NCBI RefSeq assembly: GCF_009857475.1
Contig: NZ_WWCJ01000001.1
Location: 372,001-436,000 of the forward strand
DNA length: 64,000 bases
Origin: Pseudoduganella guangdongensis
GTDB lineage: Bacteria; Pseudomonadota; Gammaproteobacteria; Burkholderiales; Burkholderiaceae_D
Direction of reading: 5' to 3'
In this document: piece after piece, positions 52,361-61,645 of the stretch
How positions within the stretch are numbered: the first letter of the stretch is position 1
Layout of the letters: each line of letters starts with the position of its first letter
The notes under the pieces: model-generated
The model's input: only the letters and a program-made list of their open reading frames with translations
Database searches by the model: none
Told to the model about the DNA's origin: nothing
Position numbers and translations under genes: made by a program

Positions 52361-52965
52361 GCGTTGTCCTTCTTGCGGATGGCGGATTTGGGGCGGAATG
52401 CCTTGCACACCGCGTCATGGGTTTCAGCGTACGGGCCGCCGATCAGGTCGATGCAGTAAGGCACGGCGGCGAACACGCCGCCGACGATCTGCTTGCCGTC
52501 GGCATCCTTCAGCCCTTCCAGCGTTTCCTTGATGGCTTTCGGCTGGCCCGGCAGGTTGATCACCAGCGCCGCGTGATCAGGCGTTTCGCGGATCACAGCC
52601 ACCTGACGCGACAGGATGGCGGTCGGCACAAACGCCAGGCTGACCTGGCGCATCTGCTCGCCGAAGCCCGGCATTTCCTTGGTGGCGATGGCCAGCGTGG
52701 CCTCTGGCGTGACATCGCGCCGCGCCGGGCCGGTGCCGCCGGTGGTCAGCACCAGATGGCAGCGCACGTTGTCGACCAGGTCCACCAGGGTGGACTCGAT
52801 CTGCGCCCGTTCATCGGGGATCAGGCGGGTTTCAAAGCGCACCGGGGTGGCCAATGCGCTGCGCAGCCATTCTTCCAGCGCCGGGATGCCCTGGTCCTGG
52901 TACACGCCGCCGCTGGCGCGGTCGGAAACCGAGACCAGGCCAACCAGCAGCGTATCCTCACTCAT
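52357..52965 (-). CDS. mog: Molybdopterin adenylyltransferase
   Basis: A 202-aa enzyme that adenylates molybdopterin in the last part of molybdenum cofactor synthesis. The MoaB/Mog signature is plain: VGLVSVSDRASGGVYQDQG, VLTTGGTGPARRDVTPEAT, and ALVINLPGQPKAIKETL. Length is normal. It overlaps yjgA upstream and the esterase gene downstream, giving a coupled three-gene operon yjgA-mog-esterase on the minus strand. Confidence 0.92.
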   Translation of the reverse strand: MSEDTLLVGLVSVSDRASGGVYQDQGIPALEEWLRSALATPVRFETRLIPDERAQIESTLVDLVDNVRCHLVLTTGGTGPARRDVTPEATLAIATKEMPGFGEQMRQVSLAFVPTAILSRQVAVIRETPDHAALVINLPGQPKAIKETLEGLKDADGKQIVGGVFAAVPYCIDLIGGPYAETHDAVCKAFRPKSAIRKKDNA

Positions 52966-53566
52966 CGTCTTCGCCTTCCGGCGCGTCGACGTCGACGTCC
53001 TCGCCCGGCGATGGGGCGGAGGCGGCGGCCTTGTTCAAATCCTTCAGGATCTGGAAGATTTCGCGGTAAGCCTTGGGCGGCTTGTTCTCGGCCTGCTCCT
53101 TGCGCGCGTTGCGGATCAGGGTGCGCAGGTGCTGCACGTCCAGGTGCGGCGCTTCTTCCAGCAGGGCGGTCAGGGCCTTGTCGTCGGCCAGCAGCTTGTC
53201 GCGGCGGCGTTCCAGCGCGTGCAGCGCTGCGGTATCGGCCTTGGAGGCGCCCTTCCAGCCTTCGATGGTGCGCTTGATGATCGCCACTTCCTCTTCGCTC
53301 AGGGTGCGCATCTTCTTGCCGATGAACTGCATCTGGCGGCGGCGGCCTTCGTGGTTGTTGATATTTTGGCATTCCAAAATAACATCACGCACATCTTCCG
53401 GCATCGGCACGCGCTTGACGCGGTCGCGCGGCGCTTCAACCAGTTCCTTGCCCAGCGCTTGCAGGGCGTCGGACTGGCGTTTCAGCTCGGTTTTAGAAGG
53501 GCGGTCGTATTCTTGTTCGAACTCGTTGGACTGGAAGCCAACAGAGCCGCGGTTTGGATTAGGCAT
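52958..53566 (-). CDS. yjgA: Ribosome-associated protein YjgA/DarP (DUF615)
   Basis: A 202-aa protein that takes part in late assembly of the large ribosomal subunit. The DUF615 pattern is complete: a basic N-terminal region with RPSKTELKRQSDALQALGKEL, RDVILECQNINNHEGRRRQMQFIGKKMR, and a C-terminal helix region ending in an acidic tail. ATG 53566 gives the standard N-terminus. The gene is divergent from pmbA across 70 bases, a pairing common in beta- and gammaproteobacteria. Confidence 0.92.
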   Translation of the reverse strand: MPNPNRGSVGFQSNEFEQEYDRPSKTELKRQSDALQALGKELVEAPRDRVKRVPMPEDVRDVILECQNINNHEGRRRQMQFIGKKMRTLSEEEVAIIKRTIEGWKGASKADTAALHALERRRDKLLADDKALTALLEEAPHLDVQHLRTLIRNARKEQAENKPPKAYREIFQILKDLNKAAASAPSPGEDVDVDAPEGEDDE

Positions 53567-53636
53567 GATAGAGCGAGGAAATCGGTAAACGGCTGCTATG
53601 ATAACTGTTTTAACGCTACGACCCCTAAAAAGACCC

Positions 53637-54989
53637 ATGAGCGACTCCGCCTTCTCCTATTCGCAGGACCAGTTGAAACAGCTTGCACGTGATGTTTTGC
53701 AGTACGCGCGCGAGCAGGGCGGCAGTGATGCCGCCGTTGAAATCAGCGAAGGCAGCGGGCTCTCGGTGTCGGTCCGCAAGAGCAAGATCGAAACCATCGA
53801 GCAAAATCGCGACAAGGGCATCGGCGTCACGGTCTTCATCGGCCAGAAGCGCGGCAATGCCAGCACCTCCGATTTCTCCACCGCCTCGCTGAAGGCCACC
53901 GTGGAAGCGGCCTACAATATCGCCCGCTTCACGGCGGAAGACGATTGCGCCGGCCTGGCCGAGGAAGAGCTGCTGGAAAAGAATCCGCAAGACCTGAAGC
54001 TGTTCTACCCATGGACCATCAGCACCGAGGAAGCGGTGGTCCTGGCGCAGCGCGCCGAAGCGGCGGCCTTTGCGGTCGACCCGCGCGTGACCAATAGCGA
54101 AGGCGCCGGCGTGCACGTGCAGCAGTCGCACTTTGTCTCGGCCAACTCGCGCGGCTTCATCGGCGGCTACCCTTACTCGCGCCACACCCTGTCCGTCACC
54201 CCGATCGCCGGCAAGGGCGCCAAGATGCAGCGCGACGACTGGTACACCTCGGTGCGCGACCCGAAAAAAATGGCCAGTCCGGAAGCCGTCGGGCGCTACG
54301 CCGCCGAACGCGCGCTGGCGCGCCTGAATGCGCGCAAGCTGGGCACCCGCACCTGCCCGGTGCTGTTCGAAGCACCGCTGGCTGCCGGCCTGCTGGGCGC
54401 GTTCGTCCAGGCCACCTCGGGCGGCGCGCTGTACCGCAAATCCACCTTCCTGCTCGATTCGCTGGGCAAGCCGGTGTTCCCCGCCCACATCCAGGTCAAG
54501 GAAGACCCGCACGTGGTGGGCGGCATCGGCTCCGCCCCGTTCGATGAGGAAGGCGTGCGCACCCACAAGCGCGACGTGGTCAAGAACGGCGTACTGCAAG
54601 GCTACTTCCTGTCCACCTACTCGGCGCGCAAGCTGGGCATGAAAACCACCGGCAATGCCGGCGGCTCGCACAACCTGACCATCACCTCCTCGCTGACCAA
54701 GAAGGCGGACGACTTCGCCGCCATGCTGCGCAAGATGGGCACCGGCCTGCTGGTGACGGAGCTGATGGGCCAGGGCACAAACTATGTCACCGGCGATTAC
54801 AGCCGCGGCGCCTCCGGCTACTGGGTCGAGAATGGCGTGATCCAGTACCCGGTGGAAGAGATCACCATCGCCGGCAATATGAAGGAAATGTTCCAGGATA
54901 TCGTCGGCATCGGCACCGACACCCTGGTGCGTGGCACCAAGCAAACAGGGTCGATCCTGATTGAAAAGATGGTGGTTGCCGGAAATTAA
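53637..54989 (+). CDS. pmbA: Metallopeptidase PmbA (TldE)
   Basis: A 450-aa subunit of the TldD/TldE heteromeric protease, which trims small peptides such as microcin B17 precursors and degrades the CcdA antitoxin. The family landmarks are GSGLSVSVRKSKIETIEQNRDKG near the start, the central EAPLAAGLLGAFVQATSGGALYRKSTFL, and a glycine-rich C-terminus with RGASGYWVENGVIQYPVEEITIAGN. ATG 53637 is the usual start. The partner TldD gene is not in the window. Confidence 0.92.
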   Translation: MSDSAFSYSQDQLKQLARDVLQYAREQGGSDAAVEISEGSGLSVSVRKSKIETIEQNRDKGIGVTVFIGQKRGNASTSDFSTASLKATVEAAYNIARFTAEDDCAGLAEEELLEKNPQDLKLFYPWTISTEEAVVLAQRAEAAAFAVDPRVTNSEGAGVHVQQSHFVSANSRGFIGGYPYSRHTLSVTPIAGKGAKMQRDDWYTSVRDPKKMASPEAVGRYAAERALARLNARKLGTRTCPVLFEAPLAAGLLGAFVQATSGGALYRKSTFLLDSLGKPVFPAHIQVKEDPHVVGGIGSAPFDEEGVRTHKRDVVKNGVLQGYFLSTYSARKLGMKTTGNAGGSHNLTITSSLTKKADDFAAMLRKMGTGLLVTELMGQGTNYVTGDYSRGASGYWVENGVIQYPVEEITIAGNMKEMFQDIVGIGTDTLVRGTKQTGSILIEKMVVAGN

Positions 54990-55040
54990 ATATTTCCATA
55001 CACTGTCTCGAGAACTACACCCCTAAAGGAGACAGAACGT

Positions 55041-56132
55041 ATGGAACGCCGTTCGTTTATCAAGAAGGCAGCCGCGGGCGCGGGCGCAGGTGTTATCGCC
55101 GCGCCGGCCATCGCTGCCGAACTGCCTGCCGTCACCTGGCGCCTGGCATCCAGCTTCCCCAAATCCCTCGACACCATCTACGGTGCAGCCGACACGTTCA
55201 CCAAACGCGTGTCCCAGCTGACCGGGGGCAAATTCAATATCAAAGTCTTCGCCGCCGGCGAGATCGTGCCCGGCCTGCAAGTGCTGGACGCGGTGCAAGC
55301 GGGCACCGTGGAATGCGGCCATAGCGCCTCGTACTACTACTACGGCAAGGACGCCACCTTCTCGCTCGACTGCGCCGTGCCGTTCGGCCTGACCTCGCGC
55401 CAGCACACCGCCTGGTACGACCAGGGCGGCGGCAAGGAGCTGCTGCGCGGCTTCTTCAAAGACTACGGCGTGATCAACTTCATCGCCGGTAACTCGGGCA
55501 CCCAGATGGGCGGCTGGTTCCGCAAGGAAGTGAAGTCCGTGGCCGACCTGAAAGGCGCCAAGATGCGCATCGCCGGCCTGGCCGGCAAGGTGATGGAGCG
55601 CCTGGGCGCGGTGCCGCAGCAGCTGGCTGGCGGCGACATCTATCCCGCGCTGGAAAAGGGCACCATCGACGCGGCGGAATGGGTCGGTCCATACGACGAC
55701 GAGAAGCTCGGCTTCTACAAGGTGGCGCCGTTCTACTACTACCCGGGCTGGTGGGAGCCGGGCGCTTCCTTCACCCTGTACGTGAACATCAAGGAGTGGG
55801 AGAAGCTGCCGAAGGAATACCAGGCTGCGGTGGAATGCGCCTCGTATGAAGCGCACGTGGTGATGCAGGCCGAGTACGACTTCAAGAATCCAACCGCGCT
55901 GGGCCGCTTGATGAAGAACGGCGTCAAACTGCGCAACTACTCCAACGACATCATGGAAGCGGCCTACAAGGCTTCTAATGACCTGATGAACGAGGAAGCT
56001 GCGAAGAACGCCAAGTTCGCCAAGATCTACGAACCGTGGAAGCGCTTCCGCAACGACCAGAACCAGTGGGCGTCGGTGGCGGAGTCCACCATGCAGAACT
56101 TCCTGATCAAGGCAGGGCGGGGAGGGAAGTAA
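55041..56132 (+). CDS. TRAP transporter substrate-binding protein (DctP family)
   Basis: A 363-aa periplasmic binding protein. A MERRSFIKKAAAGAGAG twin-arginine-like signal precedes ELPAVTWRLASSFPKSLDT, a typical TRAP beginning; GGWFRKEVKSVADLKGAKMRI and the arginine that binds the carboxylate, then GGDIYPALEKGTIDAAEWVGP, complete the fold. It resembles the TakP branch that binds 2-oxo acids. The membrane subunits (DctQ/DctM) are not next to it, so they may be elsewhere. An AAAGGAG ribosome site precedes the gene. Confidence 0.9.
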   Translation: MERRSFIKKAAAGAGAGVIAAPAIAAELPAVTWRLASSFPKSLDTIYGAADTFTKRVSQLTGGKFNIKVFAAGEIVPGLQVLDAVQAGTVECGHSASYYYYGKDATFSLDCAVPFGLTSRQHTAWYDQGGGKELLRGFFKDYGVINFIAGNSGTQMGGWFRKEVKSVADLKGAKMRIAGLAGKVMERLGAVPQQLAGGDIYPALEKGTIDAAEWVGPYDDEKLGFYKVAPFYYYPGWWEPGASFTLYVNIKEWEKLPKEYQAAVECASYEAHVVMQAEYDFKNPTALGRLMKNGVKLRNYSNDIMEAAYKASNDLMNEEAAKNAKFAKIYEPWKRFRNDQNQWASVAESTMQNFLIKAGRGGK

Positions 56133-56288
56133 TTCAGTTAGCGCGCCGCAAGCGTGATGCGATTGCGGCGCGCAGGTGGAGGACTAAGCAAGACCCAATC
56201 GATAGTCTTGCACCTTCGATTGCCGCTGCTACAGCATGTAGACCGACATTCTCAATTCGAAAGTTGTTGGTATGGCAGGCTACCAAGT

Positions 56289-56573
56289 TCATTTTGGATT
56301 GTTTCGGCAGATGAATTCGCACGTCTCTTGCACTTTGTCAGCGTAACGTTCGAGTTCTTCCATTTCCTCTTTTTCGATTTCCGAAATTTGTGCTGGCTCA
56401 CTTGCCAGCCTCTTCTTCTCCTGTATCTTTTGCATTCGTGAAAGATGTGCAGGGCGGAAAAGCCAGTTCATATCTTTTTGCTGAAGACAAACGCTAATGC
56501 AATCAGCTTGTTTTCTCGGAATTAGCTGTGCTTGCGCATTAAGTGGGCAAAGAACACATGTCAACCAAATCAA
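56289..56573 (-). CDS. Small exported twin-CX3C protein
   Basis: About 94 aa read from TTG 56573. The start (WLTCVLCPLNAQAQ) looks like the end of a signal peptide. An upstream run of seven A's just before the frame suggests that one base was gained: with six A's a longer TTG-AAA-AAA start with a classical signal would join in frame. The mature part has DCISVC near its start and CEFIC near its end (two CX3C pairs) joined by a charged helix rich in Glu and Lys. This is the pattern of a disulfide-clamped helical hairpin. Function unknown; DNA around it is AT-rich compared with the flanking chromosome. Confidence 0.45.
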   Translation of the reverse strand: MIWLTCVLCPLNAQAQLIPRKQADCISVCLQQKDMNWLFRPAHLSRMQKIQEKKRLASEPAQISEIEKEEMEELERYADKVQETCEFICRNNPK

Positions 56574-56775
56574 TACGTAACATTTTTTTCAATAAGTACC
56601 TCACACAATTTTTAATCGAGAGTGCAATTCGAAAGTCAACTGGAATGGCCCAGTGCTTCGACCCTATTCTTTGCAGAATACCATATCCTTACCAATAGAC
56701 TGCTTGGGGTAATCCTAACGCGCTACAAATAGCTGCTGTAGTAGAGCCATTGCAGTTAAATGACTACTGACGCCG

Positions 56776-56801
56776 AAGAACCCGCCAACATGGTTGGCGG
56801 G
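56776..56801 (-). terminator. Rho-independent-type terminator
   Basis: Arms CCCGCCAAC (56781-56789) and GTTGGCGGG (56793-56801) are perfect reverse complements with a 3-base loop. Read on the minus strand the stem is followed by a T-rich TTCTTC. It sits just after the TAA at 56816-56814, which marks the natural end of the small exported gene. Confidence 0.65.
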
Positions 56802-56813
56802 CTCAAGCTGCAT

Positions 56814-56995
56814 TTATTGGGCCAAGCACATGTTGGCGCATGCATCCAGGCTACTGACCCCGAAGCTGCATAGCAATCTGCAATGCATTGCATTACAGGG
56901 GAAAGAGGAGGTTCACCGTCTACATCTTTTGCAACTGCATAAGACGCGGAGCAGCCGATAACAAATATAAATGCCAGCGTGTAACGATAGAGCAT
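56814..56995 (-). pseudogene. Second small exported twin-CX3C gene, frameshifted
   Basis: From ATG 56995 (AAAGGAG site upstream) the frame encodes a signal peptide (YTLAFIFVIGCSASYAVA) and a mature part with QCIADC, a CX3C pair. In that frame it then runs through the terminator. Adding one base in the G-run at 56861-56858 restores a frame ending LDACANMCLAQ and TAA 56816-56814, just ahead of the terminator, which supplies a second CX3C pair (CANMC). The intact protein would be about 60 aa with two CX3C motifs, like its neighbour at 56289-56573. A one-base deletion is the simplest explanation. Confidence 0.6.
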
Positions 56996-57204
56996 TCGTA
57001 ATTCTCCTTTAATTGAAAGAAATGCAATATTATTTTTTTGAATAACGCTGTCAATAAATTAATTCTCCATCGACTAAGCGGCATTTACTTGCAAAACGGG
57101 AGTTATTTATTTTAAGTTTTGCTCGGAAATTATTTGGCGATGCTGGTCTATCAATAGATCTGATGCGCTGCCGTAATGACCTAGCAGTTCCTTTTCAACT
57201 CACG

Positions 57205-58090
57205 CCACTAAAATAAAATTCCTCAGCAGGTGCCCCAGCGCCGGGTGCGGGCCAGATTGTCGTCTAGCCAAATCCATTCGCCTATGATCGCTGGGATGCT
57301 CCAAAGTCTTAAAGCGGTGGCAATGCACGCGTTGCCCCTTCAACGTACGAATCACGCGTTCAACCATGCCATTCTGTTCTGGGCCATGCGGCGCGATGAA
57401 TTCCTGCCTCAGACTTAGCGGCGTACCAGCGCCGTGTAACTGCGGCTGGTGAAAACAAGCCCGTTGTCTACGCGAAGCAAGAACGGCGCAGACACGCGGC
57501 CCAGCGTGCCATACAGGGCAAGGAGCCTTGCTCCAAGGCGGCTTTCGCCGTCTTGGCTTTGCCGGAGTGTGATAGATGCCAGCCAAATCGTTCGCGGGCG
57601 GGTGGCGGTCAATTACCAAATCCAGTACCAGCCAGTCCTCTCGACTGGCCCATACGCGGCAAAGATCCGTCGCCCAGCGTTCATTCGACGCCGTAGCCAC
57701 GGAAGGCAGTGTCTGGACGAGTGGTCGCAATCCAATCGGCCGCCTCTTCCTTTGTCAGCCGCGCAGATGGAAGATGCGCTGTACGGTGTTTTTGTTGAAC
57801 CCAAGTAGGGCCGCAACAGTACTACAACCAGACGAGAGTTCTTCGTTGATCATGGCCTTGATTGATTCGGCAAAACGCGGCTACATCTTCGGCGCCGCCT
57901 TGACGGACTTGCAGTACACGGTCCGGGGCGGTATCTGGAACCACTGGTACAGCCTTACTGTTCGAAACTTTGAACCCAACTTCTTGGGCACACAGTTCAA
58001 GCATCGCTTCACCGTATGCTTCCTGCAGCTCGATGATCTGGCGTTCATACTGCTCGCATACGTCAGGGGCTTGGCCCGCATGGGGCGCCG
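57205..58090 (-). pseudogene. Degenerate IS3-family transposase OrfB
   Basis: Pieces of one IS3-family OrfB can be read across several minus-strand frames in the right order: an EAMLELCA / LGSKFRTVRLYQWFQIPPRTVY segment near 58050-57890, a GFNKNTVQRIFHLRG-type helix near 57800, SNERWATDLCRVWASREDW near 57690 (first catalytic Asp), RVSAPFLLRVDNGLVFTSR near 57460 (second Asp) and EQNGMVERVIRTLKGQ near 57350 (catalytic Glu region). At least three frameshifts separate them. The element is dead. The type differs from the IS3 remnant at 11.9 kb. Confidence 0.85.
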
Positions 58091-58174
58091 TGTGGAAGTG
58101 GTGACCTGCCAGAAAAACTCAAGAATTCTGGCGGAAAAAAATGGTAGTAAGCGCCACCCCAGAGCTATACGCCC

Positions 58175-58545
58175 TTACCAGTCATCGAATGCCAAAGTCA
58201 ACTTAAGACACGGTCGGATTGCTCGGTGCCAAGTTGACCGGCAACGTGCTTCCTGGCACCTCATGTTGTGGCATTTGTCTCGACACCGAGCCTGGCCGTT
58301 CTTGATTTCCAACAGATCCGAGAGCATTGACGAATCCATCAAGAAGTAGCGCGACAAGGTGAAGCGTTGCCCGTTGAACTCAAACTGGTAAGCGCTATCG
58401 AGTCGCACACGATGCTCAAGGGGCGCTTTCTGGCTGCCAGAACTCCTGTTCTGTACTTCTATCTTTTCTACTCCGACCGACACCAACTTCGCAGGCACGT
58501 TGACGAAGTGCTGGAAGGCATTGAGGCTTCTCGTAAGGCATAGGG
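58175..58545 (-). pseudogene. Remnant resembling a DUF3592 protein
   Basis: The minus-strand frame below the TAG at about 58550 encodes LNAFQHFVNVPAKLVSVGVE, then a YQFEFNGQRFTLSRYF segment. The order of a beta strand with PAKLVSV, a variable part and a Y-x-F-x-F-NG-x-R-F hairpin recalls DUF3592 membrane-associated proteins. The N-terminal membrane segment is missing and the end drifts to random sequence. GTG 58498 could start a 107-aa product, but a decayed fragment is more likely. Confidence 0.35.
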
Positions 58546-58648
58546 CATCGGCCTAAAACAGTGGCAGGAAGGGTATCGAAAACCTACCTATGATGCCATT
58601 GCGCGCATCGTGCATTGTGGCGGGCCTTCTAAATGTAGAGCGAAGATC

Positions 58649-59548
58649 TTACGGTTGGTCGAGCAGGCAATTCGTGAATGCGCGTGCCGCAGCCGTCATC
58701 CGCCGCTGCGGTGTGTAGATCAGGGAAAAGGGCCGGCTGCGGCCCTTCAGCTCCGGCAGCAATTCCACCAGCACGCCGCGTTCCAGCCGCTCCTGCGCAA
58801 TGAAGCGGAAGGTCTGGCAGATACCCAGGCCCGCTTCGGCCAGCGAGACCACCCCCAAGGCGTCATCGGTCACCTGCAAGGCTGTTTCCGGCGGCCAGTC
58901 CAGCTCCTCGCCATCGCGCATGAACTGCCACGGGAAGGAGCGGCCGGTGCTGGGCAGCAGGAAGGTCAGACAATCGTGTTCGGCCAGCGCCTCAAGGTCG
59001 CGCGGCAGGCCGCGTCGCCGCACATAGGCGGGCGCGCACACCAGCACCAGTTCCGCGTCCTCCAGCTTGCGCGCGATCATGCTGCTGTCCTTCAGGAAGC
59101 CCTGGCGGATGGCGAAGTCGAAATTGTCCGCCGCCAGGTCGACATTGCGGTTGCTGATATTCAGCTCCACCCGCACGGCGGGATAGCGCTCGGCAAAGCG
59201 CTGCAGCAGGGCCGGCAGGCGGTAGTGGCCGAAGGTTGTGGGCGCGCTGAGGCGGATGCGGCCCGTGACTTCGCCGCCTTCGGCCTGCACGGCGCGCTCG
59301 GCATCGTCGATCAGCGACAGGGCGGCGCGGGTCTGTTCCAGGTACAGGCGGCCGGCATCGGTCAGGCCCAGGCTGCGCGTGGTGCGGCGCAGGAGTTGGG
59401 TGCCGAGGCGCGCTTCCAGGCGGGCCAGGGCGCGGCTGATAACCGAGGGCGTGGTGGACAGGGCGACTGCGGCCGCCGTCAGCGAGCCGCGCTCGACAAC
59501 GGTGACGAAGGTTTCGACATCGCCCAAATGGTCGTATTTACGGCTCAT
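58649..59548 (-). CDS. LysR-family transcriptional regulator
   Basis: A 299-aa LysR regulator. The N-terminal helix-turn-helix is standard (VETFVTVVERGSLTAAAVALSTTPSVISRALARLEARLGTQLLRR-type; the key block is AAAVALSTTPSVISRALARLE), followed by a substrate-binding domain starting GRIRLSAPTTFGHYRLPALL. Length is normal. It is divergent from the DJ-1/PfpI gene across about 96 bases, the usual setup for control of a neighbour. Confidence 0.9.
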   Translation of the reverse strand: MSRKYDHLGDVETFVTVVERGSLTAAAVALSTTPSVISRALARLEARLGTQLLRRTTRSLGLTDAGRLYLEQTRAALSLIDDAERAVQAEGGEVTGRIRLSAPTTFGHYRLPALLQRFAERYPAVRVELNISNRNVDLAADNFDFAIRQGFLKDSSMIARKLEDAELVLVCAPAYVRRRGLPRDLEALAEHDCLTFLLPSTGRSFPWQFMRDGEELDWPPETALQVTDDALGVVSLAEAGLGICQTFRFIAQERLERGVLVELLPELKGRSRPFSLIYTPQRRMTAAARAFTNCLLDQP

Positions 59549-59644
59549 TATTGCTTTTAAGGGAAAAATGGTTTGGTTGTGCGGTAGTTTATCGCCGATA
59601 GAGGATTGAATAAAGTAGCGTCATCAACTTCTTTGGAGCACACC

Positions 59645-60484
59645 ATGATCAAGAAACTCACCGCCATCGCCCTCGCTGCCGCCGCCTTCGCCGCCACCTC
59701 GGCCAATGCCGGCAATGTGCTGGTCGTCCTGTCCGACGAAGCCACGCTGGACCTGAAAGCCGGCAAAACCTTCCAGACCGGCTTTTACCTGAATGAGCTG
59801 ATGCAGCCCGTGAAAATGCTGATGGACGCCGGCCACAGCATCACCTTCGCCACTCCGCAAGGCAAGGCGCCGACCCTGGACAAAGGCTCAGTCAACCCAA
59901 TGTTCTTCGGTGGTGACCAGGCTGCGCTGGATGCGCACGTGAAACTGCTGGAACACCTGCGCCTGACCGACAAGGACAGCTCGCCGGTAGTCAGCCTGGC
60001 GCGCGTGGAGCAGCAGGGCTATGCCAAGTACGACGCAGTCTATGTGCCGGGCGGCCACGCGCCGATGCAGGACTTGCTCGCCAGCCCTGCGCTGGGAAAA
60101 GTGCTGACCGCCTTCCACAAAGACGGCAAGCCAACCGCACTGGTATGCCACGGCCCGATCGCCCTGTTGTCGGCCATGCCGGACGCCAAAGGCTTCACCA
60201 TGAAGCTGGCGCAAGGCGCTGCCCCGGCCCAGCCGAAGTGGATCTACTCGGGTTACAAGGTCACCGTGTTCAGCAACGCGGAAGAAGAAGCGTCCAAGGC
60301 CCAGCTGGGCGGTGGCGAGATGAAGTTCTACCCGGAGACCGCGCTGGTCAAAGCCGGCCTGAAGTTCTCCAAGGCCGCTAACTGGGAAGGCAATATCGTC
60401 ACCGACCGCGAACTGATCACCGGCCAGAACCCCGCCTCCGCGCCGCTGGTAGGCAAGGAATTGCTGGTTCGCCTTCAAAAGTAA
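59645..60484 (+). CDS. Exported DJ-1/PfpI family protein
   Basis: A 279-aa protein with a cleavable signal peptide (LTAIALAAAAFAATSANA), unusual because most DJ-1/PfpI proteins are cytoplasmic. The core has VLVVLSDEA, a YDAVYVPGGHAPMQDL acidic-elbow region and the nucleophile cysteine in ALVCHGPIALL. These are typical of the class I glutamine-amidotransferase-like fold (Hsp31/glyoxalase III group). ATG 59645 is chosen because the signal peptide starts there. A divergent LysR gene likely controls it. Confidence 0.87.
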   Translation: MIKKLTAIALAAAAFAATSANAGNVLVVLSDEATLDLKAGKTFQTGFYLNELMQPVKMLMDAGHSITFATPQGKAPTLDKGSVNPMFFGGDQAALDAHVKLLEHLRLTDKDSSPVVSLARVEQQGYAKYDAVYVPGGHAPMQDLLASPALGKVLTAFHKDGKPTALVCHGPIALLSAMPDAKGFTMKLAQGAAPAQPKWIYSGYKVTVFSNAEEEASKAQLGGGEMKFYPETALVKAGLKFSKAANWEGNIVTDRELITGQNPASAPLVGKELLVRLQK

Positions 60485-60496
60485 TATGATGGGCGC

Positions 60497-61054
60497 ATGA
60501 GCTATGCGCCCCACCCAGAAGGACTGCGCTCCGCCTTTGCTGCGGAGCGCTTCACGTCAGAAGAACCCCCACTGCAATTCACGCTGGTTGAGGCCGGGCG
60601 GCTGGCCGTCAGTACCGGCAAGGTCGCTGCCGGCGATCCGCAGTCGGAAGAACCATTGGCTCCTTTCACGCAATGTGTGCCGCAAGGCGAGTATCCCGTT
60701 ACGCTGGCCATGGCCGGGGCGCGCCTGGCCTATGCGCGCGTGCTGTTCGACGCAGCCGCCGATGCCGCCCACTGGTACCCCGCGCTGACCGCCGACCAGG
60801 ATGCACGCACGCTGCAGCCGGGCGAAACTTTCGGCTATACCGTGCACTCCGGGAACGCCTGCTTCGCCAGCGATGGCAATACCGTCAGCTTCGCCGCAGA
60901 AGTGGACGAAGGCCGCCATGCCTCCTACTTCGGCTACAACAGCGCCGGCCGCGTGGTGGCGCTGGTGACCGACTTCGGCATCATCCCCGCTGTGCATAGT
61001 GAGCCGCTGCCGCGCCGCAGCTGGTGGCAACGCCTGCTTTCTATCTTCAAGTGA
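60497..61054 (+). CDS. DUF4241 family protein
   Basis: A 185-aa cytoplasmic protein that matches DUF4241: FTLVEAGRLAVSTGKVAAGDP, VPQGEYPVTLAMAG, a WYPALTADQDA segment, GNACFASDG and a terminal VALVTDFGIIP. The family has no established function. It follows the DJ-1/PfpI gene by 12 bases and may be on its transcript. Confidence 0.8.
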   Translation: MSYAPHPEGLRSAFAAERFTSEEPPLQFTLVEAGRLAVSTGKVAAGDPQSEEPLAPFTQCVPQGEYPVTLAMAGARLAYARVLFDAAADAAHWYPALTADQDARTLQPGETFGYTVHSGNACFASDGNTVSFAAEVDEGRHASYFGYNSAGRVVALVTDFGIIPAVHSEPLPRRSWWQRLLSIFK

Positions 61055-61099
61055 CAATCTGCCAGAATTTTTGCGGCCAGCACCGGGTAAGATGGCGCC

Positions 61100-61645
61100 A
61101 TGAACAATGAACGCACTTTGTGGCGTGGCCGCCCGCGCCAGGGGCTGATGCTGCGCGGCGCCGACATCCTGATGATTCCATTCAGCCTGGTATGGGGCGG
61201 CTTTGCCCTGTACTGGCAGTACTCGGTGGTAAGCGCCGACGCGCCGCTGCTATTCCGCGTGTGGGGCATTCCGTTTGTGCTGGTGGGCCTGCACATGATC
61301 GCGGGCCGCTTCTTTGTCGATGCGTGGCAGCGCGCAAATACCGACTACGAGCTAAACAGCGAGAACATCATTATCCGCTCCGGCATTTTCAGGCGCCGCG
61401 AGCAGGTCCTTGCCCTGCGCGAACTGGCCGACTTCTCGCTGACGGAAAACGGTAAAGGGGAGGGCACCATTACCTTCGGCGTGTCGGCGGCGGGCGATAA
61501 CTTCAGCGGCCTGGCCTCCTGGCCCGGCGTGGAGGGCGTGCCGCGCTTCGACTCCATCGCCAATGCGCGCAAGGTCTACCAGATCATTCGCAACGCGCAC
61601 TATGCGGCTGGCCACACGCGGCCATTCGGGCAACGTCTGGGTTGA
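61100..61645 (+). CDS. Membrane protein with bacterial PH domain
   Basis: A 181-aa protein with two predicted transmembrane helices near residues 20-40 (MIPFSLVWGGFALYW) and 52-72, then a bacterial PH (YdbS/bPH2-like) domain: TDYELNSENIIIRSGIFRRREQVLALREL and FDSIANARKVYQII. This layout is common in small inner-membrane proteins of unknown function. Its last 62 bases overlap the end of the convergent lipoprotein gene. Confidence 0.75.
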   Translation: MNNERTLWRGRPRQGLMLRGADILMIPFSLVWGGFALYWQYSVVSADAPLLFRVWGIPFVLVGLHMIAGRFFVDAWQRANTDYELNSENIIIRSGIFRRREQVLALRELADFSLTENGKGEGTITFGVSAAGDNFSGLASWPGVEGVPRFDSIANARKVYQIIRNAHYAAGHTRPFGQRLG

